A DNA stretch of 64,000 nucleotides, from assembly GCA_963827595.1 (NCBI GenBank), contig CAWHBT010000010.1, forward strand, positions 124,001 to 188,000, written 5' to 3'. Both the position numbers and the translations under genes were made by a program. Shown here piece after piece: positions 46,867 to 55,439 of this stretch. Numbering within the stretch: position 1 is the stretch's first letter; each line of letters starts with the position of its first letter. This stretch comes from DATEDA01 sp963827595. Its GTDB lineage: Bacteria; Pseudomonadota; Gammaproteobacteria; Burkholderiales; SG8-39. Below the pieces are notes generated by a model. It ran no database searches, had not been told where the DNA came from, and saw only the letters and a program-made list of their open reading frames with translations.

Positions 46867-48078
46867 ATGATCAGAACCGCGGTCGCAGTGGCTGGGCTCA
46901 TCGCGTTTGGAGCGGCTCAGGCCCAGGACCCACCCAAGCCGCCGCCGGCCTGGCAACAGGGCAAGCCGCCGGCGATGTCGGACTCGAAGCTCGCGCCGCA
47001 CGCCGGCCGCATGACCGAGACGCCGCGTAGCGAGATCCCGATCGACAAGCTCCAGCTGCCGCCGGGGTTCAAGGCCGAGATCTGGGCGACCGGCATTCCC
47101 GGCGGGCGGGCAATGGCGCGCGGCGACCGGGGCAAGATCTATGTCGGCACGCGCGCCCTCGGCCGCGTGTACGAGATCACCGACGACGGCAAGCAGCGGA
47201 CGAGCCGGGTCGTCGTCGACAAGCTCACGCAGCCGGCCGGGGTCGCCTTCGCGAACGGCTCGCTGTACGTCTTTGCGATCGACAAGGTGCTCCGGTTCGA
47301 CGGCATCGAGAGCAATCCCAACGTGCAGCCGGTGGACCTGACCGCCAAGTTCAACCTGCCACCGCTGCAGCACCACAACTGGAAGTACGTCAGGTTCGGG
47401 CCCGACAAGAAGCTCTACGTCCCGTTCGGTGCGCCGTGCAACATCTGTGAGCCGACCGCCGAGTACGCGCAGATCCGGCGCTACAACGCCGACGGCTCCG
47501 GCATGGAGGTGATCGCGACCGGGGTCCGCAACTCGATCGGCTTCGACTGGCATCCCAAGACGGGCGAGTTGTGGTTCGTCGACCAGGGCCGCGACTGGAT
47601 GGGCGACGCTCCCCAAGACGAGCTGAACCGCCTGTCGAAGCCCGGACTGAACTTCGGCTTTCCCTATTGCCACGCGCAAGGCGTGCCCGACCAGGACATC
47701 AAGAAGGCCGGTGCGTGCGAGGGCGTGACCTTGCCCGTGGCGCTGATGGGCCCGCACGCGTCCGTGCTGGGCACCCAGTTCTACACCGGCAAGATGTTCC
47801 CGGCCGCGTACCGCGACACCCTGTTCATCGTGCGCAAGGGCTCGTGGAACCGCGACAAGCCGTTCGGCTTCGACGTGATCAACGTCCGGGCCACCCCGGA
47901 CGGCAGGGACGCCACGGTCACGTCGTTCATGACCGGCTTCCAGGACGCCAAGGAAGGCAGCTACAAATTCTGGGGCCGGCCGGCATACTTGCTGCAGATG
48001 CCCGACGGCGCGCTCCTCGTCTCCGATGAGCAGCTGGGGGCGATCTACCGCGTGAGCTACGCCGCGCCGAAGAATTAG
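46867..48078 (+). CDS. Exported PQQ-dependent sugar dehydrogenase-like beta-propeller
   Basis: This 403-residue protein has a signal peptide (about 1-20, AAQAQ) and a six-bladed propeller of the GDH/sorbosone dehydrogenase family. Markers: LPPGFKAEIWATGIPGGRAMARG, GVRNSIGFDWHPKTGELWFVDQGRDWMGD, LNFGFPYCHAQG and LLVSDEQLGAIYRVSY. Such enzymes oxidise sugars or sugar lactones with PQQ and pass electrons to a cytochrome c. The cytochrome gene overlaps its stop by one base, which strongly suggests an electron-transfer pair. GGAGGAG precedes the ATG; a TACAAT -10 box lies at 46780. Confidence 0.87.
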   Translation: MIRTAVAVAGLIAFGAAQAQDPPKPPPAWQQGKPPAMSDSKLAPHAGRMTETPRSEIPIDKLQLPPGFKAEIWATGIPGGRAMARGDRGKIYVGTRALGRVYEITDDGKQRTSRVVVDKLTQPAGVAFANGSLYVFAIDKVLRFDGIESNPNVQPVDLTAKFNLPPLQHHNWKYVRFGPDKKLYVPFGAPCNICEPTAEYAQIRRYNADGSGMEVIATGVRNSIGFDWHPKTGELWFVDQGRDWMGDAPQDELNRLSKPGLNFGFPYCHAQGVPDQDIKKAGACEGVTLPVALMGPHASVLGTQFYTGKMFPAAYRDTLFIVRKGSWNRDKPFGFDVINVRATPDGRDATVTSFMTGFQDAKEGSYKFWGRPAYLLQMPDGALLVSDEQLGAIYRVSYAAPKN

Positions 48079-48659
48079 TGGCGTCGAGGTCTCGCAACGG
48101 GCGGTGGGCGTTGCTCGCCGCCCTTTTTGTGTCCGTCGCCGCCGCCCAGGATCGCCTGCAGCTCTGCGCGGCCTGCCATGGCGCCGACGGGAACTCGGCG
48201 ATCCCGGGGATTCCATCGATCGCCGGCCAGCCGAAGCTGTTCCTCGAGACGCAGCTCGTCCTGTTCCGCGAGGAGGTGCGGGTCTTGCCCCTGATGCAGC
48301 CCCCGGCGAAGGGTGTGGTGAAGGGATTGAGCGACCGGGAGATCACGCGGCTCGCCGAGCACTACGCGGCCCTGCCGCCGCGGTCGGCCGGCAACGATCC
48401 GGTGGACGCGACGCAGGTCCAGCGGGCCATGGCGCTCGTGCAGAAGCTGCACTGCGGGTCCTGCCATCTCCCGGACTTTCGCGGGCGTGAGCAGATCCCG
48501 CGCCTCGCCGGGCAGCGCGAGGACTATCTCACCGATTCGATGCTCGGCTACCGCGACAACCCGCGGGGCGGCGGGGACACCATCATGGCGGCGGCGCTTT
48601 ACGGACTGTCGGACGCCGACATTCGCGCCTTGGCGCACTACCTTTCGCGCCTGCCTTAG
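48078..48659 (+). CDS. Dihaem cytochrome c (c4-like)
   Basis: This 193-residue exported protein has a signal peptide (about 1-23) and two haem sites, C30-AA-C33-H34 and C126-GS-C129-H130, each in a c4/class I domain with the IPSIAGQPKLFLETQLVLFREE and IPRLAGQREDYLTDSMLGYRDN repeats. It is the probable electron acceptor of the PQQ enzyme whose stop codon overlaps its GTG start. It likely passes electrons to a terminal oxidase. Length matches the family. Confidence 0.93.
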   Translation: MASRSRNGRWALLAALFVSVAAAQDRLQLCAACHGADGNSAIPGIPSIAGQPKLFLETQLVLFREEVRVLPLMQPPAKGVVKGLSDREITRLAEHYAALPPRSAGNDPVDATQVQRAMALVQKLHCGSCHLPDFRGREQIPRLAGQREDYLTDSMLGYRDNPRGGGDTIMAAALYGLSDADIRALAHYLSRLP

Positions 48660-48728
48660 CCGGGCCCCGGGGCTTGTCATCGCCGACCGGTGCTCGCGCG
48701 TTCAAGGCGCTCCGCTGGAGGACACACG

Positions 48729-48983
48729 ATGCGTGACCAGATGGAGATCTACTGCCCGAAGTGCCGCTGGCGGCCGGCGGCCGAGGACCGCTGGGCGTGC
48801 GAGCCGCAGTGCGGCACGCTGTGGAACACCTTCTGGACCCGCGGCCTGTGCCCGGGCTGCCGCAAGCAGTGGGGCGAGACCCAATGCCTCGCGTGCAAGG
48901 TGTTCTCGCCGCACCGGCAGTGGTACCACGTCCCGCGCCGGATCCCGGCGAAGCGCGAGCGGACGCCCGAGAAGGTGACGTAG
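48729..48983 (+). CDS. Small Cys-rich (zinc-ribbon-like) protein
   Basis: This 84-residue protein has GGAGGACAC upstream of its ATG. It carries four Cys pairs or singles: IYCPKCRW, WACEPQCGTLW, GLCPGCRKQW and TQCLACKVF, followed by a basic tail (RRIPAKRER). The pattern suggests two zinc knuckles. There is no signal peptide. I cannot name the family. It is on the same strand as the PQQ/cytochrome pair, 69 bases downstream, and convergent with the EF-G-like gene. Aromatic-Cys motifs such as LWNTFWTRG suggest a real, conserved protein. Confidence 0.7.
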   Translation: MRDQMEIYCPKCRWRPAAEDRWACEPQCGTLWNTFWTRGLCPGCRKQWGETQCLACKVFSPHRQWYHVPRRIPAKRERTPEKVT

Positions 48984-49014
48984 CGGGTCGGCCGTCGCGC
49001 CGGGCGGCGCGGCG

Positions 49015-51069
49015 CTAATCCTCTTCCGCCTGCTTCCGCGAGGCCTTGTACTCGGTGATGAGGTGCGCCTGCACGTTCGGCGGCACCGCCTCGTAGTGCG
49101 ACAGCTCCATCGAGTACGACCCCTGGCCGCCGGTCACCGACTTGAGCCGGTTCGCGTAGCCGTTGAGCTCCGAGAGCGGCACGAGGCCGGAGATCGTCAC
49201 CGTGCCGGGTGACAGCGAGTTGGTGCCGGTGATCTGGCCGCGCTTGCCCGAGATGTCGCCGGTGATGTCGCCCATGTTCGCCTCGGGGCAGATGATCTCG
49301 ACGGTCACGATCGGCTCGAGCACGATCGGCCGTGCCTTCTCCAGCGCATCGAGAAACGCCTTGCGGCCGGCGGAGACGAACGCGACCTCCTTCGAGTCCA
49401 CCGCGTGGTGCTTGCCGTCGTACACGGTCACGCGCAGGTCCTGCATCGGATAGCCCGCGATCGCGCCTGCGGCGAGCACCTGCTCGATGCCCTTCTCGAT
49501 CGCCGGGATGAACTGGTTCGGGATCACGCCGCCCTTGACCGCGTCCTCGAACTCGAAGCCGGCGCCGCGCGCCAGCGGCTCGACCCGCAGGTAGACCTCG
49601 CCGAACTGACCGGCGCCGCCGGTCTGCTTCTTGTGCCGCGCGTGGCCCTCGGCCCGTGCGGTGATCGTCTCGCGGAACGGAATCCGCGGCGGGCGGGTGT
49701 TCACCTCGACCTTGTACTGGGTGTTCATGCGCTCGAGGACCGAGCGCACGTGCAGGTCGCCGAGGCCCCGGATCACGGTCTCGTGGGTGGTCGCGTCGTG
49801 GTCCATCCGGAACGTCGGGTCCTCGGCGGAGATCTTGTGGATCGCATCCGAGATCCGCTGCTCCTCGCCGCGCTTCTTCGGCTCGATCGCGAGCCCGTAC
49901 ATCGGCGTCGGGAACTCGAGCGGCCGCATGTGGATCTCGTCCTCGTCGTGCGAGTCGTGCAGCACGCAGTCGAACTCGATCTCGTCGATCTTGGCGACCG
50001 CGGCGATGTCGCCGGGGACCGCTTCGGCTACCTCGGTGTGGTCCTTCCCCTGGAGCACGAAAAGGTGCCCCACCTTGAACGGCTTCCGCGCTTCCCCGAC
50101 GTAGAGCTGCGTGTCCTTGGTGATCGTGCCCTGGTGAACGCGGAAGATGCCGAGCTTGCCCACGTACGGATCGTTCACGACCTTGAAAACATGCGCGAGC
50201 ACGTGCTTCCGCGGATCGGGCTGCGAGCGGAACTCCGTGGCCTTCTCGCCGTCGCCCTTGTAGAAGAGCGGCGGGTTGCCCTCGGCCGGGTTCGGCAGCA
50301 GCTTCACGAAAACGTCGAGGAGCTCGGTGAGGCCGACGCCGTTCCGCGCCGACACGAAGCACACCGGGACGAGATGCCCCTCGCGCAGCGCCTTCTCGAA
50401 CGGCGCGTGCAGCTCCTCCGGCGCAACTTCGCCCTTGTCGAGGTAGACCGACATCAGCTCCTCGTCCACCTCCACGACCTGGTCGACGAGCGCGCGATGC
50501 GCCTGCTCGACCGAGGAGAAATCGGCGTCGCCCGAGGGGTTGAAGAAGCAGTCGACGACGCGCTTCCCGCCCCCGGCCGGCAGGTTGATCGGCAGGCATT
50601 CCTTGCCGAACGCCTCCTGGATCGCGGCGAGCACCTTCGGCAGGTCGACGTTCTCGGCGTCGATCTTGTTGACGATGACCAGGCGGCAGAGCTTGCGCTT
50701 CGCGGCCCACGCCATCATCCGGTTCGCGATCATCTCGACCCCGGTCTGGGCGTTGATGAGGACCGCCGCGGTCTCGACCGCGTCGAGCGCCCCGATCGCC
50801 TGGCCGATGAAATCGGGATAGCCGGGGGTGTCGACGAGATGGATGCGCGTGTTCGCGTGGTCGAGGTGGACGACCGAGGACCGGAGGCTGTGGAGGTATT
50901 GCTTCTCGAGGGGGTCGAAGTCGCACACCGTCGTCCCCCGCTCGACCGAGCCCGTCGTCTGGATCACGCCGGTGCTCTTGAGCAGTGCTTCGGTTAGTGT
51001 GGTCTTGCCCGACGCGCCGTGACCCACGAGCGCGACGGTGCGAAGCGCCTCCGTGCTGAACCTCGCCAT
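49015..51069 (-). CDS. EF-G-like translational GTPase paralogue (EF-G2 type)
   Basis: This 684-residue protein has the five-domain EF-G layout. P-loop 16-GHGASGKT-23 and NKID of G4 are present. G3 is 80-DTPGYPDF-87, with Tyr in place of the catalytic His of DTPGH, and the switch I ERGITI motif of true EF-G is absent (EKQYLHSL here). This matches the EF-G2 group, whose mycobacterial member has been reported to bind GTP without ribosome-dependent GTPase. Domain IV (RIPFRETI to QFGEVYLRVEP) is retained. The gene stands alone, not in a str operon, so the main EF-G is elsewhere. GGAGGAACC precedes the ATG. Confidence 0.93.
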   Translation of the reverse strand: MARFSTEALRTVALVGHGASGKTTLTEALLKSTGVIQTTGSVERGTTVCDFDPLEKQYLHSLRSSVVHLDHANTRIHLVDTPGYPDFIGQAIGALDAVETAAVLINAQTGVEMIANRMMAWAAKRKLCRLVIVNKIDAENVDLPKVLAAIQEAFGKECLPINLPAGGGKRVVDCFFNPSGDADFSSVEQAHRALVDQVVEVDEELMSVYLDKGEVAPEELHAPFEKALREGHLVPVCFVSARNGVGLTELLDVFVKLLPNPAEGNPPLFYKGDGEKATEFRSQPDPRKHVLAHVFKVVNDPYVGKLGIFRVHQGTITKDTQLYVGEARKPFKVGHLFVLQGKDHTEVAEAVPGDIAAVAKIDEIEFDCVLHDSHDEDEIHMRPLEFPTPMYGLAIEPKKRGEEQRISDAIHKISAEDPTFRMDHDATTHETVIRGLGDLHVRSVLERMNTQYKVEVNTRPPRIPFRETITARAEGHARHKKQTGGAGQFGEVYLRVEPLARGAGFEFEDAVKGGVIPNQFIPAIEKGIEQVLAAGAIAGYPMQDLRVTVYDGKHHAVDSKEVAFVSAGRKAFLDALEKARPIVLEPIVTVEIICPEANMGDITGDISGKRGQITGTNSLSPGTVTISGLVPLSELNGYANRLKSVTGGQGSYSMELSHYEAVPPNVQAHLITEYKASRKQAEED

Positions 51070-51326
51070 GGTTCCTCCTTAAGGATCTACTCGTGCCCGC
51101 TCCCGGAGCCGGGGCGGGCGATATTGGAATGGGTCCGCGCAATGCCGCAATCCCGCGAATCTTATGCCAAGGACGGCGCGGCGTGTACAGCGGGCGACGA
51201 CCCGGGCCCTTGACGATCGCTGCGGGCCGGGCGAATAATGGCCCACGATTCCTCGTAGCCCTCCGCTCGGCGTCGACGCCGCGCGAAGGGCTCTGTCGTT
51301 TCTGGGGGACTGTTCGGAGCCTGGAG

Positions 51327-51848
51327 GTGAAGGGAAAGAAGCGCCGGGTGGACGCGACCCTCATCATCCTGTTAGCGCTGGTCGTCGTCGGGCTGGTCGT
51401 GGCGTTCCTGCGCGATGCGGCGCTGCCGCTGCGCGGGCTCGAGGCGAGCGGCCGCCTGGTGCGCAGCGTGTGGGTCGAGCTCGCGCTCGGCTTCGTCCTC
51501 GCCGGGCTGATCGAGGTGCTGATCCCGCAAGCGCTGCTGACCCGCTGGCTCGGCGGCGAGCGGCTGGGCCAGGGGATCCTCGTCGGCTGGGCGGCCGGGC
51601 TGATCCTGCCGGGCGGACCCTACGTGTTCTTTCCGGTCGTGGCGAACCTGTTCCGGAACGGCGCCGAGGCCGGGCCGCTCATCGCGCTGCTGACGGCGAA
51701 AACGCTGGTCAGCCCGATCCGCACGCTGACCTACGAGGCCCCGCTCCTCGGCTGGCCGCTGACGCTCGCCCGCTTCATCCCCGCCGTGCTGCTGCCGCCG
51801 GTGCTGGGGCTCCTCGGGCAGTGGCTGTTCACCCTGTTCAAGCGCTAG
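51327..51848 (+). CDS. Half-size permease of the ArsP_1/YraQ type
   Basis: This 173-residue membrane protein has a basic N-terminus and four to five helices. VWVELALGFVLAGLIEVLIP and LLPGGPYVFFPVVANLFRNGAEAGPLIALL resemble one half of the two-part DUF318 permease (YraQ), linked in some bacteria to metal or arsenical export. Only one half is present, so it would have to dimerise. GTG at 51327 with GGAG seven bases upstream is the likely start. The 257 bases before it hold nothing I recognise. Its TAG shares four bases with the stop of the convergent dehydrogenase gene. Confidence 0.72.
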   Translation: MKGKKRRVDATLIILLALVVVGLVVAFLRDAALPLRGLEASGRLVRSVWVELALGFVLAGLIEVLIPQALLTRWLGGERLGQGILVGWAAGLILPGGPYVFFPVVANLFRNGAEAGPLIALLTAKTLVSPIRTLTYEAPLLGWPLTLARFIPAVLLPPVLGLLGQWLFTLFKR

Positions 51849-52912
51849 AGACTCGCCGCGATCGCCTTGCCGAGATCGGCGGTGCGCGCCCGGCCGCCGA
51901 TGTCCGGCGTGCGCGGCGCGCCGGACCCCGGCTCGAGCACCTTCTCGATCGCGCGCACGATCGCGTCGTGGGCATCCCGGTGCCCGAGGAAGTCGAGCAT
52001 CATCGCGCCCGACCAGATCTGGGCCACGGGGTTGGCGATGCCCTTGCCGGCGATGTCCGGTGCCGAGCCGTGCACCGGCTCGAAGAGCGACGGGTAGTTG
52101 CGCTCGGGGTTGATGTTGCCCGAGGGCGCGATGCCGATCGTGCCGGTGCACGCCGGCCCGAGGTCCGAGAGCAGGTCGCCGAACAGGTTGGAGGCGACGA
52201 CGACGTCGAACCAGTCGGGATGCAGCACGAAGTTCGCGCACAGGATGTCGATGTGGTACTGGTCGGTGCGCACGTCGGGGTATTGCCTGCCGATCGCGGC
52301 GAAGCGCTCGTCCCAGTAGGGCATCGTGATCGAGATGCCGTTCGACTTGGTGGCCGAGGTGAGATGCTTCTTCGGCCGCTGGCGCGCGAGCTCGAACGCG
52401 AACCGCATCACCCGCTCGGTGCCGATGCGCGTGAACGTCGCCTGCTGCATGCAGACCTCGCGCTCGGTGCCCTCGAACATGCGGCCGCCGATCGACGAGT
52501 ACTCGCCCTCGGTGTTCTCGCGGACGATGTAGAAGTCGATGTCGCCGGGCTTGCGGTCGGCGAGCGGCGAGCGGATCCCGGGCATCAGCCGCACCGGCCG
52601 CAGGTTCGCGTACTGATCGAACCCCCGCCGCCACTGGATGAGCGAGCCCCAGAGCGAGACGTGGTCCGGCACCAGCGCCGGCCACCCGCAGGCGCCGAAG
52701 TAGAGCGCGTCGTGGCCGCCGATCCGGTCCCGCCAGTCGGGCGGCATCCAGTAGTCGTGCTTCGGGTAGTTCTCGCAGCTCCAGTCGAAGTGCTCGAGCG
52801 CGAGCTCGAACCCGAACTTGCGCGCGGCGGCGTCGAGCACCCGCAGGCCCTCGGGGACCACTTCCTTCCCGATGCCGTCCCCCGGGATCACAGCGATGCG
52901 GTGGGTCGTCAT
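51845..52912 (-). CDS. Tartrate / D-malate dehydrogenase (IDH-like, decarboxylating)
   Basis: This 355-residue member of the isocitrate/isopropylmalate dehydrogenase superfamily has the N-terminus HRIAVIPGDGIGKEVVPEG. Typical of the tartrate/D-malate (Ttu/DmlA) branch are HDYWMPPDWRDRIGGHDALYFGA, NLRPVRLMPG, YIVRENTEGEYSSIGGRM and PVHGSAPDIAGKGIANPVAQIWS. It oxidises D-malate or tartrate with NAD, Mg/Mn and often K. The ATG at 52912 has GTGGGTCG upstream, so a weak site. It may serve catabolism of dicarboxylates taken up by Bug systems, but no direct linkage is visible. Confidence 0.9.
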   Translation of the reverse strand: MTTHRIAVIPGDGIGKEVVPEGLRVLDAAARKFGFELALEHFDWSCENYPKHDYWMPPDWRDRIGGHDALYFGACGWPALVPDHVSLWGSLIQWRRGFDQYANLRPVRLMPGIRSPLADRKPGDIDFYIVRENTEGEYSSIGGRMFEGTEREVCMQQATFTRIGTERVMRFAFELARQRPKKHLTSATKSNGISITMPYWDERFAAIGRQYPDVRTDQYHIDILCANFVLHPDWFDVVVASNLFGDLLSDLGPACTGTIGIAPSGNINPERNYPSLFEPVHGSAPDIAGKGIANPVAQIWSGAMMLDFLGHRDAHDAIVRAIEKVLEPGSGAPRTPDIGGRARTADLGKAIAASL

Positions 52913-52990
52913 GACGCGCCTCCCCCATGGCGAGCGTGTGCTTAGCTGGGAAGCCGCGATTCTACGCGCCCGAATCGTGCGCCGCGATCG

Positions 52991-53019
52991 TTGACAGGGC
53001 GTGGCCCCGTCCGGAGAAT
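52991..53019 (+). promoter_or_regulatory. Candidate promoter and long leader of the glycosyltransferase
   Basis: TTGACA (52991-52996) and GAGAAT (53014-53019) are 17 bases apart, a plausible sigma-70 promoter. The transcript would have a leader of about 165 bases. That leader contains pairable segments such as GGCGCG/CGCGCC and GAGTCC/GGACTC near 53112-53165. I see no known riboswitch core. Confidence 0.4.
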
Positions 53020-53192
53020 CCGCGGAGCCAGAACAACGACAACACTTCTTCGGCGCAGGCGGTCCAGCCGCGAGCTCTCGAGGAAGCGCTCGCTAGGGCG
53101 CGAGGCAAGGGAGTCCTCCGGATGAAGAAGCTTGGCCGGGCGCGCGCACCGCGCCTCCGGACTCAACTACCCGCAGCAGGTTGCGCTTCCCG

Positions 53193-55409
53193 ATGCCGGC
53201 CGATCCCAACCTGACGCCGCTCGAGACGGCCTCGTCGATCTTCGGCGAAGCCCCGCCGCGCCTCGAGGCCGAGGGCCTGGGCGTCGCGCGGACGGCGCTG
53301 GTCGTGGCATACCTCGCGGCCGCCGCCGTCTATCTCGTGTGGCGGCTCGACTCGTTCAACCCGGACGCGATGGCGTTCTCGATCACCGTCTACGCGGCCG
53401 AGGTGTTCGGCTTCGGGGCTGCGGCGCTGCACCTGTTCATGTGCTGGCGGCTGACCGTGCGGGCGGCGCCAGCGCCGCGGGCGGGGCGCACGGTCGACGT
53501 CTTCGTCACCACCTTCAACGAGCCGGTCGAGATGGTCCGCCGCACGCTGCTCGCCGCGCGCAACATGGACCACCCTCACCAGACCTGGCTGCTCGACGAC
53601 GGCGATCGCGCAGAGATGCGCAAGCTCGCCGCCGAGCTCGGTTGCCGGTACCTCAAACGCCGCGTCAACACCGACGCCAAGGCGGGCAACCTCAACAACG
53701 CGCTGCTGTTCTCGACCGCGGAGCTTTTCGCCGTGTTCGACGCGGATCACGCGCCGGCGCGAGAGTTCCTGACCGAGACCATCGGCTACCTGGAGGACCC
53801 GAACGTCGCGTTCGTGCAGACGCCGCAGGACTTCTACAACCTGGACTCCTACCAGCACCGCCGCGCACGCGAGGGGTGCGTCGTCTGGACCGAGCAGTCG
53901 CTGTTCTTCCGGCTGATCCAGCGCGGCAAGGACTACCGGAACGCGGCGTTCTTCTGCGGGAGCTGCGCGGTGCTCCGCCGCTCCGCCCTGGACAAGGTCG
54001 GCGGCTTCGCCGCGACGACGGTCACCGAGGACCTGCACACCTCGCTCCGGCTGCACAAGGCCGGCTACCGCTCGGTCTACCACGCGCGCTCGCTCGCGTT
54101 CGGTCTCGCGCCGGCGAACGTCGTGTCGTTCCTGCGGCAGCGCATGCGCTGGGGGCTCGGCGCGATGCAGGTGTGGCGGCGGGAGCGGCTCCTCACGTCC
54201 CGGCGGCTGAGCCTCGGGCAGAAGCTCTGCTACCTCGCCTCGATCCTCACCTATTTCGACGGCTGGGCGAAGGCAATCTTCTACTTCGCCCCGGTCGTCG
54301 TGCTGATAACCGGCGTGATGCCGCTCGCCGCGCTGAACGAGGCGTTCTGGATCCGGTTCCTGCCCTATTACCTGCTCGGGTTCTGGGTGTACGAGGAAGT
54401 CGGGCGCGGCTTCGGCCACACGCTCGAGGTCGGGCGCTACAACATGGCCCGGTTCGCCGCGTTCATCTGGGCGACCTTCGGCCTGGCGCGCAAGCGGTCG
54501 AAGTTCCGCGTGACCGAGAAGGCCCTGGGGCTGGCCGCGGCGACGCGGCGGTACCTCGGGCCGCAGTATCTGGTCCTCTTCACGAACGCCGCGGCCATCC
54601 CGGTGGGCGTGGCGCTCTACGCGTGGCAGGCGCTCCCGCTAGGCGCGCTGGCCGCCAACACCGTCTGGGCGGGGCTCAATGTCTGGCTGGCGGCGGGCGT
54701 TGTGAACTTCTCGCTCCGGGTCGGCGGCTTCCGACGGCGCGACTACCGGTTCCTGGTACCGATCCCGGTGCGCGTCCGCGCCGAGGGTACCCGGCCGGTG
54801 CTCGGCGTCCTCGACGACGTGTCCTCGTCGGGCTTCAAGTTCTACGGCCCGACCCCGAAGGAACTCCGCGTCGGCGCGAAGCTCGACGGCGATCTCTTCC
54901 TCCCGACCGGCCAGGTGCCGTTCCACGCGGTCGTCCGCACCGAGCAGCGCACCGCGGGCGGGACCCGGGTCAAGTGCATCGGCTGCCGATTCGACTGGAC
55001 CGACGAGGCGGAGCGCGACCGGCTCGACCTGTACCTCTACGGATCCGACGTGCAGTGGCAGCTGAACGGCCTCGCCGATCGTGGTCGAACGGTGCTGGAC
55101 CGGCTTGCCGCGGTGGTCAGGCGTCGGCCGCGTGCGACCGAGATCGAGCCCGCCGCGCACTGGGCGCCGGTGCTGTACCACGAGGCCGGGCCGAGGACCG
55201 AGACACCGCGCGTCGGGCTCGTTTCGGTGCCGGGGGCGGAGGGCGAGCCGCGCACGCTGGTGACGCTCCTCCCGCTCGACCCGACGACGCAGTTCCGGTT
55301 CCGGATGGTGACGCGGACCGGCTCCTATCCGCTTCCGGGGCAACCGGTGCCGGTCAAGAACATCGCGACGCCAGCGGCGCCGATCTACGTGTACCAGTTC
55401 GCCGCGTAG
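53193..55409 (+). CDS. Cellulose-synthase-like glycosyltransferase with PilZ domain (BcsA type)
   Basis: This 738-residue inner-membrane family 2 glycosyltransferase has two N-terminal helices, then the catalytic region with WLLDDGDR, VFDADHAP, the base motif TVTEDLHTSLRL and QRMRWGLGAMQ (QxxRW). More helices follow, then a PilZ domain with R515-x3-R519 and D542-VSSS-G547, both c-di-GMP motifs intact. It should synthesise cellulose or another beta-glucan when c-di-GMP is bound. No BcsB, C or Z genes are nearby. The ATG at 53193 or TTG at 53181 could start it. Confidence 0.9.
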   Translation: MPADPNLTPLETASSIFGEAPPRLEAEGLGVARTALVVAYLAAAAVYLVWRLDSFNPDAMAFSITVYAAEVFGFGAAALHLFMCWRLTVRAAPAPRAGRTVDVFVTTFNEPVEMVRRTLLAARNMDHPHQTWLLDDGDRAEMRKLAAELGCRYLKRRVNTDAKAGNLNNALLFSTAELFAVFDADHAPAREFLTETIGYLEDPNVAFVQTPQDFYNLDSYQHRRAREGCVVWTEQSLFFRLIQRGKDYRNAAFFCGSCAVLRRSALDKVGGFAATTVTEDLHTSLRLHKAGYRSVYHARSLAFGLAPANVVSFLRQRMRWGLGAMQVWRRERLLTSRRLSLGQKLCYLASILTYFDGWAKAIFYFAPVVVLITGVMPLAALNEAFWIRFLPYYLLGFWVYEEVGRGFGHTLEVGRYNMARFAAFIWATFGLARKRSKFRVTEKALGLAAATRRYLGPQYLVLFTNAAAIPVGVALYAWQALPLGALAANTVWAGLNVWLAAGVVNFSLRVGGFRRRDYRFLVPIPVRVRAEGTRPVLGVLDDVSSSGFKFYGPTPKELRVGAKLDGDLFLPTGQVPFHAVVRTEQRTAGGTRVKCIGCRFDWTDEAERDRLDLYLYGSDVQWQLNGLADRGRTVLDRLAAVVRRRPRATEIEPAAHWAPVLYHEAGPRTETPRVGLVSVPGAEGEPRTLVTLLPLDPTTQFRFRMVTRTGSYPLPGQPVPVKNIATPAAPIYVYQFAA

Positions 55410-55439
55410 CGATAGTGGGTGGGGCCGTGTCGGTCCCGT

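Noticed and set aside
52913..53192. Possible c-di-GMP (GEMM) riboswitch before the PilZ glycosyltransferase
   Set aside because: The conserved GEMM core segments and their spacing are not present; only general hairpins can be drawn.
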